Source: Nemertoderma westbladi (lineage: Eukaryota > Xenacoelomorpha > Nemertodermatida > Nemertodermatidae). From it: a DNA stretch of 45,811 nucleotides. How positions within the stretch are numbered: position 1 is the stretch's first letter; each line of letters starts with the position of its first letter. Of the stretch, positions 21,401-30,203 are shown in pieces. The translations under genes were made by a program, and so were the position numbers. Below the pieces are notes generated by a model. The model saw only the letters and a list, made by a program, of their open reading frames with translations, did not search any database and was not told where the DNA came from. Location: NCBI GenBank assembly GCA_032718475.1, contig JAUCBJ010007736.1, positions 1-45,811 on the forward strand. The letters are read 5' to 3'.

Positions 21401-23520
21401 GGTTGACACATTGTTACAGGGGGTGGTGGTATACCCTTTTGTAAATTTACTAATTTATCGCGCTCTAGCGCGATATTTTGCTGCACTTCTTGCAACTCTA
21501 ACTTGCTTTCCCTCACTGTTCCCTTTAAATGTTGGACAGTCCCTTCCAACTCTCGGACCTGTTGGGAGGAGCGTATCCGATTCTCCTTCATCTCTCCGAG
21601 GAGAATATCCATCCCCCGCCGTCTCTCGTCTACCCAATCAACCGCCGAAACGGGATCCGCCAACGTCGTAGCGGGCGGATGAGGGACAACGGGCGACAAA
21701 TTATGAATAATTCGCTCGGGGTCCAGGACCTGAACTGTATCCGGGGCAGTTCTACGGGGCACAGGTAGCTTAGTGCTATGCAAAGGGAATTTAGAGGTAG
21801 TCTCAGGGAGCACAGGTATGTCTATCACCGAAGGGGTGATTTCAAGAACAGGCCTAATTATTTCAGGCTCATCTACTATAGTAGGAAGTCTTTCTATTTT
21901 AATTATTTGGTCTGTGGGTTCTGTACTACCTAAGTTGGTGTTATTTAGTTGCCTTCTAACAGCTGGAGGCAAATCAGGCAATTTCTGACGGTGGAATGTT
22001 CTTTTACGTCTACTTAGACGAGATCTATTTCCCTTGCCTTCAGTATCGGTGGTATCGCCTTCCTCAGATGATGTATATCCCTGTCTTTTGGGAGTAGATC
22101 GATTCATCATCTGCATATTACTAGCTGCTAACTGTTTATTTATGCAGTCTTGATTCTCCTGAATGTTTTCCAATTCTAATTGGGTGGTTTCGTCAGCCGC
22201 TTTCCTTTCTGCTTCTGCCACTTTTGCCTCTGCCGCTGCCTCTGCCACTGCCTCTGCCGCTTTTGCCTCTGCCGCTGCCTCTGCCGCTTTTGCCTTGGCC
22301 GCTGCCGCCTTTCTTTCTGCTTCTGCAGCTACTACTGCTGCTTTCTTTCTGTCTTCTATACGTTTTTTCTTTACTTGTTCTTCTTGGTCTCTAGCGATGC
22401 GGAGTTGTTCATCGAATTTAGCTTGGTTCGCCGCTAACCTATCCACATCAATTGCATCCAACACACGCTGGGCTCCTTCACTATTAGGGCTAAGCCCATC
22501 TAGTCTTCTCCGCAACTCTTCATCACCTACGAAACGCTGATAGTCTGACAGATAGATGTCAATGGCATCCCTCTTATGCGGTTTCTCTGCCGTCGCTTCA
22601 CTTTCCACTTGGGAAAAAGTAGCGTCTGTTGATTCTCCATGGGTTGATCGCTCCTCTAGCTGAGCTTTCCACTGAGCAGTTCCTCGAACCTGGAGATTCA
22701 CTCTTTGAAACCAAGTCTTTACGGCAACTTGCAACGACGTGTCTTGTCTTCTTTTAGAAGCCTCCTCAAAGGCGGATAAGATTAGCCTAATCCGCAGAAC
22801 TCTTTCTCTAACTTGATAAAGCAGCGATCCCTGCTCTTGAGGTCCTTGAGATTGTTGAAACAGTTGTCTCTCTACTCGCTCCATAGAGCTGAAGAATCCC
22901 TGTGCGTATCCGGCTGCGGACCTCTTCCATACAGCTGGATCGATGGTTTCCTTGGCTACTCCCATCCGGTGTATGTCTTCCCAGGCAGCTTCTGATAAAT
23001 CAAACGGGAGTCCGGGTCCGGGGAAGTTCCATTGCGACTCGACAATAGACTTCAGTTCTTCACTAGTGTATCCCGCGTAACTATCTCTAGTTGACCGTTG
23101 ACTTCTCGCCCAATCGATCTGGTGTTCTTCCACCGCGATCAATAACCCAGCGAGCACGGCTGCAGGAAGGATGAGAAGGGGATCCGTATAAACCGCATCC
23201 GTCATCTCTGCTCCGCTCTCGGGTGTCAGCTCTACAGTATCCTCACTACTGGAGCTGCTGGGCCGCTGAGGAATAAGTTCTTGACTAGTGGGTTGTTGCT
23301 GTTCCGCTGCCTTTTGGTCCCGCTTGACCTGAGCTCGAGTGCCTATGATAGACCTACGATGTTGGACCAGCCTAGGTTCTGTTATTACTACTGGAGGGAT
23401 GACCTTCCTCACAGTGGGAGGTGAACTGGATTTACGACCAGACGGTTGTACGTCTCTATCTGAGTCGCAGATAGTTACATCTAATAAACTGTCTGACAGG
23501 TTCTGCTTAGTATCAGACAT
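15406..23520 (-). CDS. BEL/Pao Gag-Pol polyprotein, 2704 residues
   Basis: One uninterrupted frame from ATG (MSDTKQ) to a TAA stop. Approximate residues: 370-465 charged Ala/Glu-rich coiled coil; 795-905 gag segment of DUF1759 type (KFNGDEMKWLPF); 1077-1135 three CxxC zinc knuckles (one CYNCLRQGHQRRTC); 1249 aspartic protease DSGSTG; about 1560-1760 reverse transcriptase with VVFDGS and the active site YMDD near 1743; then RNase H-like FGDASDMGIG and YWTDALLV; 2306 onward integrase with HAGRE/CIPC zinc motif and catalytic D (GVDLFGP, about 2373), D (SDKGTNF, about 2437) and E (GGSWERL, about 2484); C-terminal DUF5641-like tail ending near LCLLE. It would make virus-like particles, copy its RNA and integrate. 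All visible catalytic residues are present. Gag and Pol are in one frame, so no frameshift is needed. Confidence 0.97.
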   Translation of the reverse strand: MSDTKQNLSDSLLDVTICDSDRDVQPSGRKSSSPPTVRKVIPPVVITEPRLVQHRRSIIGTRAQVKRDQKAAEQQQPTSQELIPQRPSSSSSEDTVELTPESGAEMTDAVYTDPLLILPAAVLAGLLIAVEEHQIDWARSQRSTRDSYAGYTSEELKSIVESQWNFPGPGLPFDLSEAAWEDIHRMGVAKETIDPAVWKRSAAGYAQGFFSSMERVERQLFQQSQGPQEQGSLLYQVRERVLRIRLILSAFEEASKRRQDTSLQVAVKTWFQRVNLQVRGTAQWKAQLEERSTHGESTDATFSQVESEATAEKPHKRDAIDIYLSDYQRFVGDEELRRRLDGLSPNSEGAQRVLDAIDVDRLAANQAKFDEQLRIARDQEEQVKKKRIEDRKKAAVVAAEAERKAAAAKAKAAEAAAEAKAAEAVAEAAAEAKVAEAERKAADETTQLELENIQENQDCINKQLAASNMQMMNRSTPKRQGYTSSEEGDTTDTEGKGNRSRLSRRKRTFHRQKLPDLPPAVRRQLNNTNLGSTEPTDQIIKIERLPTIVDEPEIIRPVLEITPSVIDIPVLPETTSKFPLHSTKLPVPRRTAPDTVQVLDPERIIHNLSPVVPHPPATTLADPVSAVDWVDERRRGMDILLGEMKENRIRSSQQVRELEGTVQHLKGTVRESKLELQEVQQNIALERDKLVNLQKGIPPPPVTMCQPVRSEVSHAQGVEPTRIYTASEVETPIVNPIKGNYRPVCNDIPYGTDHNPRNLYTDNSILNSTMAQESFTRQMARTEARQAVKVGEIVKFNGDEMKWLPFNEYYKDNIQNSVLSNGEKLRYLIECLEGSPKLMALKFIGHPDGLRQVWDTLNIRYGNRNNIAGYLYAKLVAPRKFISSGIIEFSDEIQEICRQLDWLGKSHEYQNTMVIRAVASTLPKGGVGTRWDKKVLYMMEQQRRDPTMADLMSFLDGEVKLQLLKLSREKTPENKVSEKPVSRRKITPVCYTDDGESQTSQGEDSGKDTDRSYYVNKMPKDQVSKFKSRTNDRREQVRKTPPTSPKRIQVRKPEEKASVHNVTQNKVSNIKPKCALCDGTHYLNRCDEFLKKSLTERREVMWDKRLCYNCLRQGHQRRTCFSDIRCAKCGAKHHILLHAEFDRNSPNQVSDSELHVQFSDVNDTDQSEMEGFYTDEFSDENESCYMINTAVYRALTYEKDTENDFTLTTSERQPPWKETSSNVGIREFPVVQVRVHGPKRSYVVNALLDSGSTGTFIDKELAEDIFAGQPKFQTKLNMSGIMQVWKSTITADYYVGALSTPQDELGEHSIRSVKMVAIKNFATTQADLYNWDEDESIQHLNIPRFQTDYPGVQILIGQNAHEALETLEKRPAQPQPLQTYAVRTRVGWYFTGPSRRTLRERLPQERVYKVSEWEDDASEGDDSTEGIPYSSDNDDVHQLFDEENTIDLLKENEAWQNQVNLCQLLYPSEREAYNDELNDVIERHNAKIRDEHAVRFFTQEAVEPNSYDKALSVEEERAKQIQETTTCFLKDQGRYEVGLPFRKKEPKFINNRPLAEKGIAQLHRRLTANSSAKAMYQTQLEKFINKGYAERVPEETPVTERTYYLTHHYVPKPGKPNEVRVVFDGSALYMGQSLNSELLPGPNLLQSLLGILLRLRQYSIAFASDIEGMFLQVKVLDRNRDSLRFLWWPEGDLNQKPVEYWMTIQAFGIISSPSNACSVVRTTAEDNREAFSKEVIDNIKRDIYMDDNLKSLPSVEEAIEVAKGTVECLKRGGFRLTKFTSNSREFLESIPAEDRGAKDLDLIKDDLPETKTLGLKWDTERDILFFQLKQRDNPVRTKRICLSILSTYFDPLGFISPVILIARSLVQQMWLENHSWDDPLKGELLKQWMKWEDSLPAIEDFIISRSYFGHVLPTYSYQLHVFGDASDMGIGIVAYLRVETPDGIKVALVTSKALINNKLKVPRAELKAALYATAIGRNVTEQIDYTLEKTVYWTDALLVLEYITNEVCQFSVFVTNRVAIILSRTTMDQWRHCPGTINPADIASRGATPKELVNTPEWLGGPDFLYREEEEWPPHLTTAEIRQAKGAEKVKPKTRASKSKLFKPAVDLSVLFTSRDDALDQKPTATTKEVLEIRDKDWKSGIPDIAQGLSPLLQRAIRHYSSWNRLCKAVTYLKRCFHHRYSGTKTHSDDAPSTSARVHVIKDLPKYKIPDRFLKEKISYQEHDETNKQMLRLLQCYEDSDKYFLLLRNTQMRLRDRFSSTMIDGLIRVGGRLTNAPLSFDTKFPILIRNLDIQIKMIVDVHSKLYHAGRERVLSEIRTRYYFYKPRRALNQVLRNCIPCRKAFSRPLTQREAELPRERVSFYEPPFTNTGVDLFGPIEVYRARTIVKRWCVIFVCMTCRAIHLDMVNDLSTNSFVLSLRRQIARFGTSNTMRSDKGTNFIGANNEIQAYVKDWNKRQVDDQLRITASSWTFNAADAPWWGGSWERLIRSVKTAFHFIVPCRAYLTDELLRTLMEEIAAYLNERPLMPVSSNPDSLEALTPAHFLLKKPVAMLPQSEITDGDEYCRRTWQLMQLLSRRFADHFEKHYLPTLQLRTKWFEQQENVSAGDMVLIVDPDLPRKRWQTGRIIETYISSDGLVRSVELVVMRRNFKKPGIVFETQQLNRPVGRLCLLERDRELSVNYGRQETLPTTTSLIQPTSRDSPT
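19819..20813 (-). promoter_or_regulatory. Array of consensus 5' splice-site motifs in gag/protease region
   Basis: On the coding strand GTAAGT preceded by (C/A/T)AG occurs at 20813-20805 (TAGGTAAGT), 20598-20590 (AAG), 20457-20449 (CAG), 20325-20317 (AAG) and 20080-20073 (CAG), with CAGGTAAGG at 19827-19819. Most encode Gln/Lys-Val-Ser. Three have counterparts in element 2 (44668, 45377, 45632). They may be U1-binding splice donors for the 3' ORFs; this is inference. Confidence 0.45.
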
Positions 23521-23649
23521 GACTAGGTATGTACAGTTGAATGCCTACTGCTATATTACAGTCTAAGCAAGTCTAGTAACTCAGTATGAACTGCTAGCCT
23601 AGTAATTAATTACCGTTACTGCTACTCAGTGTAGCGTGATATATATATA

Positions 23650-23905
23650 ATATATTAGAATACCGGTATACTTATAGTATATATAACTATATAAGTATTA
23701 TTACAGACTAGGTTTATCACAGAATACCGGTATAATTTTAGCACAAATATATATAAATATATAATAGGCCTATCGGAATACCGGTATACAGCTTACAGTT
23801 TGTAGTATATATAATTCTGGAATAGAATTAATTACAAGTACCGGTATAATTTCAGCCTAGATTTATAGAAATAAGATAATAGGCCTATCGTAAATACCGG
23901 TATAT
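23650..23905. repeat. Phased TACCGGTA palindrome array upstream of gag
   Basis: ATACCGGTAT-type palindromes recur about every 50-70 bp (near 23663, 23725, 23776, 23844, 23897), separated by AT-rich units with ATAGGCCTAT. An equivalent array precedes the gag of element 2. Confidence 0.75.
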
Positions 23906-24850
23906 CAATTATTTTAGAATAATTGAATTTCTGAACTTTAGGGTTACTTGGTTACTTTAACTTACTTTATTACCGTTATTTAAGCAGTAATCCAACTGAT
24001 ATTGAGACCTAATGGTTTTATGGTAGGCCTACTATTTATAAATCGTTAGATTTGATTTATAATATATATACCCGTTTTAATGGGTTTTGTCGATGTTTGA
24101 AATAAATGTTATTATTTCTGGGGAGTAATCACTACACAAAGCGGTGCGCTTTCAGTGAAGTGTTACTTATAGGACACTAAAACAAATAATACTAATTTAC
24201 CTAAGTTACTTAATACTACAAATTACGTACGATTCGGGTTGAGATTACAATCTCTAAATAAACACAAAAATTTACAAAAAACACAAATACGAATTTTTAG
24301 GGTAATTTTACAAGAAGTCTACAAACCAGCCTAACAAAGGGTTAGAAAACTGGTTATTACAACGGACAGGGTACTACGGTATTTGAAATAATAAGTAGTA
24401 GTAAATACACTGCGTTGTCCAGATAGAAAAATACCACCGCCTGACGACCTATAGCCGTATCGCTATAGGTTCTACGTTATGTATCACGGAGTGTTCCTAC
24501 CTAGAAGTTAATAGAGCTAATCGAATGTGCCTATCAACCACTTTACAACACAAATATAATGCCTACCCTAATTATTCTCGGAAAGCACTGTACACTAAAC
24601 CCTAAATTAGGTACGAGTACTTGTACAACAGATAATCAGTAATTAAATATACTTGAACAGCTAAAAGAACCACGGCATCTGCTGGAGTGACCGATGCACA
24701 AAATCACCAGTCTTTACCTACGCCGAGCAGCCCGTGTAGTACCGGGGTTAATTTAACTATAGCGGTATGTATAACAAACACAATTACTGTAGGAACAAAC
24801 TTGGGGAATGAATGTTGCGGATAATCGCATAAACTCTGAATAATAAATAT

Positions 24851-25425
24851 TACGCTACGCGTACAAACCACTCAAACAAAATACAGACCGAACACTGACA
24901 GACTACTATCAAGCCTAAACAAACTACGGTATATGCAGACTCCGAAATGATTAGGGAGTATGCGCTCTAACCCAGTAGTGCGACTTATTCTTTAGTTGGG
25001 GGTTTACCTTACAGCGTTCGCTGCCCCTACTGCCTAACCGTACTTAATCGGACAGATGATCTACACACGCGGCAATCCGTTCAGACCTAATAACAGCCAG
25101 ACAACTATCCAGCCTACAAATTATCTAAGTAAAATTATACGCTACCCGTACAGACTTACACAAACAAAGTACAGACTAAACGATGGCAGACTACTCTCAA
25201 GCCTAAATAAACTACAGGACATGCAGACTCCGAAATGATTAGGGAGTATGCGCTCTAACCCAGTAGTGCGACTTATTCTTTAGTTGGGGGTTTACCTTAC
25301 AGCGTTCGCTGCCCCTACTTCCTAACCGTACTTAATCGGACAGGTGATCTACACACACTGCAACTCGTTCGGACTTAACAGCAATCAGACAACAGCTCAG
25401 CCTACAAATCGTCTGTACAATCTGA
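24851..25425. repeat. 288-bp tandem duplication in element 1 leader
   Basis: Two units (24851-25137 and 25138-25425) share a near-identical core of about 135 bp (24934-25069 and 25224-25359), starting CAGACTCCGAAATGATTAGG. Element 2 has the same duplication at the same place. Confidence 0.85.
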
Positions 25426-25692
25426 TCAGGCTTACACGCCTTCTGTTCAATACTGGCCTACAAACAAATAAAACTTGACAGAAATAAGTAAAAATCTCAA
25501 TAAAAAACCAGGGCTGCAGTCCCTGATGAATTATTAAGGCCTACTGGTATATAATAATCAAAATCGAATAATACTGCTGTACCTGTACTGCTGTAGGTAC
25601 CGGTCCGGGTGGTTAGGTAGTCAGGCCTACTGGGTACCGGTTGCCGGTACTTCAGCTTTATTGCCTACTGCAATACAGAAGCTATCCTTTAA

Positions 25693-26911
25693 TGTTCGCA
25701 CTTTCAGACCTTTGGCAGTTTAACCCGCCAAATTAAGATGTCTTCTAGATATTAAATCGCTTTTTAGCCTATGACAAGTATTTGATTCACTACACTAGTC
25801 GAAACCAATCCGTGCGCGACCATTCACCCGCTGGATATTCCCGGGAGATTGGGTTCGACGGTTTAATTTTATTGCTATGTAAGCTTAATGTATTATTCGA
25901 CTGACAGTATTATATAATCTCTGACAATATTATTTATCTTCGGGAATATTAACAGTTCCTTTAGGACGTGGCGCTTTATCTATATAAACAGAGTTATGAC
26001 TTAAACTACTCACAACGATATGGCTTAATTATAATTCACATATATGGCGCATTCTTTAGGAATGCTTCTTTAACAGACTCACTCGCACACAATGCTGCAC
26101 AATACTGCACACTAATCTGCCAATCTTCACTGATTTTAGTCACATATAAAAGGAACACAGGCTGACTCATGTAGGGTCTATCAAATAACATTAGATTCAC
26201 TTCAAACCACTTTAACATAAGTCACAATCGTTATTGGTAACCTTTCTCTCTTACCTTCGGTATATCAAGAATATTGGGTGTCGGGGTTATTTCTCGTTAT
26301 TCCAATATAATAATTCATCAACAAATATAATGAATAACCGACAACAAATAGCAGTATACAATATTGATTGAGCAGGTAATTTTAGCAGTTTCAGCAGTTA
26401 TTAAAAGCAGTGTGGCAGCAGTTGCTGTCGCCAGGTCAGTTTTGTTTGATCATCAGTCAGTTAAAGGATATATGTCCTTATAATTAAACCTCCTAGTGTT
26501 GAGCTAAAAAGCAGAAAGCATAAAACACTACAAAGCCGTTCTTTCGTGGCTTTGAAAAACTCGTGACTACTGCTCTATACGAGGATACCAACTCCCTTAT
26601 TCCACGAAGCTCCCGTTCAACACAGAGAAAGAGCAGTGAGATAGGAAATTTTCAGTTCAGTACTCTGTGATAGGTCAAAATCAAGGCTAACTCAAATTCT
26701 ATTGGGAGATACAACACAAGGCTATGACGCAACCTCCCTAGGCTTGTTGGCCGATTAAACAGAGCCCAGATGCCTGCGTATAGCAAATCAGCCAATAAGC
26801 TGGTAACTTGCACTATTTTTAGTTATAGATCACCTCGAGAGTATTCTTAGCGACTGGGGGGGAACTGGCCAACAAGGCAAACTAATCAGTTATCCCACAA
26901 AAGCTTTTACA
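25693..26911 (-). repeat. Element 1 5' LTR
   Basis: A 1219-bp LTR starting TGTAAAAGC at 26911 and ending GCGAACA at 25693 on the minus strand; it would drive element transcription. AATAAA sits at 25873-25868. A TATA-like TATATAG lies upstream of it on the element strand, a weak promoter candidate. I see no standard primer-binding site starting TGG directly after the LTR. Confidence 0.9.
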
Positions 26912-27819
26912 CTATTATTGGTACATATTATAATTTTGCACATCAACCCATATAGTGTCATTTTCTGATGACACGGACCACCACCCCCTCCCCTCCCACC
27001 CAAATTTTTCTACAAATCATTATCATGGGGTAGGGTGGGGTTATTAACGCAAATCCCATCTACGCGAATTCACGATATTATGCTAATTATCAATTTAGAT
27101 TAGAGAAATGAGCAGTTGAAATGGTAGGTATGATATGCTAACCAAAACAATAAACGAAATACAATAGAACAGGTTTCAGTTTTATCTTTGGGAGTGATCA
27201 GCTGTTATTTGCATCGTTCTCTTGGAAAGAAATTAATTATTATTCCTTTGAGTGCTGTCTTCACTGAATGAGTTTATGTTCACGATAATGTACTGTAGGC
27301 CTACTAGAAGTTGTAACCTTATGAATTATGATATCTATAGTATTTGTGATCTATTTTCTATCTATGAATCTATTTTAATCTTAAATGATTCGCGATCTTC
27401 CTTAATATACTAACTATACCTTTTAATGTCTCCTATACTACCGCAATATATATATTATTAATTTATATTACCCTTATGCCATATATTGTTCTTATATTTT
27501 AATCAGTGCATGACCATTTTATGTTTTGATTAACTGAATAATAGCCACTGGGGCGTAAGCCGGGACCGAAATTGTAATTAATCAATGACTATTATATTAT
27601 TTATTTGTTCAACATTTACACAATATTACATTTATTATCTTTATTTATAATATATTTATCATTTATTATATTACATTTACATATATTACATTACATATTA
27701 CATTTTACTATTATACTCTTTTTTTCAACCGAATTATTTTTCAAAACTAAAACCAATATCTGTATAATTGATGGTAGATGTACTGTATTTTGTTTAATTT
27801 TTATTCTATCCACATTAAG
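26912..27819. other. No gene recognised
   Basis: AT-rich sequence between element 1 and the leucine-rich-repeat gene. A fragment CTAACCAAAACAATAAACG at about 27138 matches the end of the 31.7-kb minisatellite unit. Nothing else stands out. Confidence 0.55.
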
Positions 27820-27825
27820 TTTATT
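27820..27825 (-). terminator. Polyadenylation signal of the LRR gene
   Basis: AATAAA on the minus strand lies 23 bases after the stop codon of the leucine-rich-repeat ORF, a plausible place for 3' end formation. Confidence 0.5.
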
Positions 27826-27847
27826 GGGACCCGTAAATGAATTACAT

Positions 27848-29200
27848 CTAATAATCATAATCAGAATCAGTCAACGATTCATAAGAATCATAAGGCGAAT
27901 AATTTTCGTTATGAGTTTCTATTGGATCCTCAGTCGAATCGTCGCTGAAATGTTGCAACTTTCCGCAACGCCTCAAGAATAGTTGGGCTAATTGACGAAC
28001 CTGGAACGGGTCGATAGTGCCATTACAGTTGATAGAGAAGCTTTGTATTCCGTCCAGATTCCCCCAATCAAATATATTCTCAAGATCCACCAATGTCTCG
28101 TCTTCTAACGAGATATAATTGTCAGTATAATTGAGTAGGACCCTCAGCTCGGTGAGTGAGGACAGAATTCGTAGGGCCGATGTTAGAGATAGATAATCGC
28201 AGTAGGTTATATGGAGAACCGTAATTGAATCAATCTTTTGCATTTCCAAATCCGTATCTTCTACCTTACAGCGGTTTAACCACAACGTCTTTAGCTTTGG
28301 AAACAATCGCGAGAAATGCGGCAAAGAAACGGGATTGTCGCATCCGTGGAACTCAAAATACGTGACTGCGGGTAAATTAACCGCGCGGTTTACAGCTCGC
28401 GAGATTAGCTCAGGAAATTCCGGAATCCGCCAGCAGAAAAGGGTCAATGAGTTTAAGGAAGGAAAGTCTGAAAGTACGTCGAATAGTTCCCGTTCGGAGT
28501 ACAACTCAATGGTTGACGCGTTGAACCATTCCAATACCAGAGTCTGAAGGGAAGTCCGGCAGTTGGGGTTGAGAAAGTCGTTGACGCTCTTTGTGATGGA
28601 CATCAGAGGGGCGGAATAATCTAAGATGTGACCGAATCGACGGTTGTAAAGAATAAAATTCGCAAAATTAAAATCGAGTTGACTCGATTTGTTTCTGCGC
28701 TGTTTAATTATTTCGTGAAGTAATTCCATTGTGTTATGATAAATAATAGTGACTCGAGGGATCAGTTGGTGTAGGTTTATTATATCTTGAACTGATATAT
28801 TGTGACATTCAGACACGTCTAACGTCTGTAATCGTTTCAGTTGCGTCACTAACTGAAGACCATTGTCAGTCAGGTCAGAATTTTTCGCGATTAGCGCTAC
28901 CAGATTTTCGCAACTCCCAACTACACAGCCAATCAAAACATCGTTTAATCCTTTACACTTCAAAGTAGTTAGATTAGGAAATGTACTATCTGTGGTAAAA
29001 ACCGTCGCAAGGATGCTGGCATCGCAGAACCACCATATTTCGAGGATGTCCAATGTAACCAGTACAGATGAAATGCAGGGCAACCATGTGATTAGTATAG
29101 GAACTACATCTCTAGGGAAGTCTTCAATAAATGTTCGATCTACAACAATTTCTATAGGAGATAGACATTGCTTTACGAAAACATCTTTATATGTTTCCAC
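27848..29200 (-). CDS. Leucine-rich-repeat protein (probable host gene, last exon)
   Basis: A 450-codon open frame with repeated LxxLxLxxC/N-type segments: for example TFPNLTTLKCKG, CENLVALIAKNSDL, LKRLQTLDVSECHNI, FPSLNSLTLFCW, FPKLKTLWLNRC and LTELRVLL. This is the cysteine-containing LRR style of FBXL/AMN1-like proteins, often substrate receptors in ubiquitin ligases. The C-terminus is acidic. The frame has no ATG at its 5' end (first internal Met is near residue 158), so it is probably an exon. A polypyrimidine tract with AG at 29153-29152 makes 29151 a good exon start in phase 1. A donor in the upstream ORF fits that phase. No transposon signature. LRR call firm; function and partner unknown. 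Confidence 0.7.
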   Translation of the reverse strand: METYKDVFVKQCLSPIEIVVDRTFIEDFPRDVVPILITWLPCISSVLVTLDILEIWWFCDASILATVFTTDSTFPNLTTLKCKGLNDVLIGCVVGSCENLVALIAKNSDLTDNGLQLVTQLKRLQTLDVSECHNISVQDIINLHQLIPRVTIIYHNTMELLHEIIKQRRNKSSQLDFNFANFILYNRRFGHILDYSAPLMSITKSVNDFLNPNCRTSLQTLVLEWFNASTIELYSERELFDVLSDFPSLNSLTLFCWRIPEFPELISRAVNRAVNLPAVTYFEFHGCDNPVSLPHFSRLFPKLKTLWLNRCKVEDTDLEMQKIDSITVLHITYCDYLSLTSALRILSSLTELRVLLNYTDNYISLEDETLVDLENIFDWGNLDGIQSFSINCNGTIDPFQVRQLAQLFLRRCGKLQHFSDDSTEDPIETHNENYSPYDSYESLTDSDYDY

Positions 29201-29765
29201 AACGTCAGTGAGTGTTTTATTCCATTGTTGAATGTTGAGATTTTCAGGTGGGAAAGTTTGTTTTTACTACAAGTAAATACAAAGTGGCCCTAATTAATAA
29301 TATATTGTACATTAATTTTCTGTAAAATATTGGTATTTTGCTATTGAATTTCGCAGTTATCTATAGTTTCTTAGCGATAAATTAAATTATTTGAAAACAT
29401 TTTCAAGCTCATTTAAGGATTTAATGGAGACTAATCTTATAACAGAATCAATATAGTGCAGCGTTATAGATAGTACTGTATATTATAATGAATCAGTTAA
29501 AGTACATATAGTAGGCCTTCAGTATGGCAGTATATGGCAGTACTGTTTTAATATTTTGCATAGGCAGACAGTGGCGCGCATGACCGCAAGTGGAAAAGTG
29601 CAAATTGGTCGAATAGAATTTCGTTCTTATTTTGGTTTTCCACCATTGTAACCTTATCCGCTTATTTCCATTAATGTTTTATATTGAATAGGGGCCTCGT
29701 TGGTGTTTGTGTTGCGGCCATTTTCCGCATTTTCAAGGAAAGTCAGTCAAGGAAAAGTAGAAAAC

Positions 29766-30203
29766 TTAATAAAATAAATTAAAAAAAAGCCTGACATCCT
29801 CATTGTTTGTTTGTAGCATAAAGGTGAAAACTTTCCAACCTGAAACTGATTGGCTGTATGTCGCCTCCAGCTCATTAAACGCCATCACAGACGCATGGAT
29901 GACGTAGTTACGTAAATCAAATCGAATTCTCTTTGATAAACCTTTATCTAGCCATTTACATATGATGTCACAAGGCGGGTGTTTATTGCCTGTGTTATCA
30001 ACATCATTATTTTCCAATCTTCGCGTTTCTGAGGTAACAATGCTTGTAACCAATGTCCGTGTTACACTAGCAATTCCAATTTCCTGCAGAGTTAGCAATC
30101 GTGAACTTTTGTTGAGGATTACTGGGGGTTGAAATTGGTACATAATTTGGAACAATTCTTGAATTCCGTTTATAATAACGTTGCATCTATCATGATATAA
30201 CAA
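29766..30203 (-). CDS. Possible upstream exon of the LRR gene
   Basis: A 145-codon open frame with no ATG at its start and the feel of an alpha-helical protein (LLTLQEIGIASVTRTLV, CDIICKWLDKGLSKRI). A splice donor CAG/GTTGGA ends the exon at 29840 in phase 1, matching the phase-1 acceptor before 29151; the intron would be 688 bases (29839-29152). At the 5' side a CTAAC branch-like site and ATGATAG acceptor near 30190 suggest yet another upstream exon, not found. The helical region before LRRs is where an F-box-like domain would be expected, but I cannot identify one. It could also be an unrelated chance frame. Confidence 0.4.
   Translation of the reverse strand: MLYHDRCNVIINGIQELFQIMYQFQPPVILNKSSRLLTLQEIGIASVTRTLVTSIVTSETRRLENNDVDNTGNKHPPCDIICKWLDKGLSKRIRFDLRNYVIHASVMAFNELEATYSQSVSGWKVFTFMLQTNNEDVRLFFNLFY

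Larger units (their letters stand above)
23521..25692 (-). other. Long leader of element 1
   Basis: A 2.2-kb untranslated region lies between the 5' LTR and the gag ATG. It holds the ACCGGT array and the 288-bp duplication listed separately. No ORF longer than about 60 codons. The first part after the LTR (TATTGCAGTAGGCAATAAAGC) is homologous to the same place in element 2. Confidence 0.7.
9472..26911 (-). mobile_element. BEL/Pao LTR retrotransposon, element 1, apparently intact
   Basis: A minus-strand element of about 17.4 kb is flanked by LTRs at 25693-26911 (5') and 9472-10673 (3'). Both begin TGT and end ACA on the element strand. From the 5' side: a leader of 2.2 kb, an uninterrupted 2704-codon Gag-Pol (23520-15406), 1.6 kb non-coding, four 3' ORFs (13757-10752), and a purine-rich tract next to the 3' LTR. 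Domain order protease-RT-RNase H-integrase with a DUF1759-like gag and an A17-type protease is that of BEL/Pao. Intact coding and nearly identical LTRs point to recent insertion. The 5-bp flanks (GTATC left, CTATT right on plus) do not match, so no clean target duplication is seen. It is long for the superfamily. Confidence 0.9.

Noticed and set aside
22163-22540. Ala/Ser-rich 125-codon plus-strand frame, and the Cys-rich frame beside it
   Set aside because: Antisense shadow of the Ala/Glu-rich coiled coil of Gag-Pol; the same shadow appears opposite element 2 at 43019-43373.
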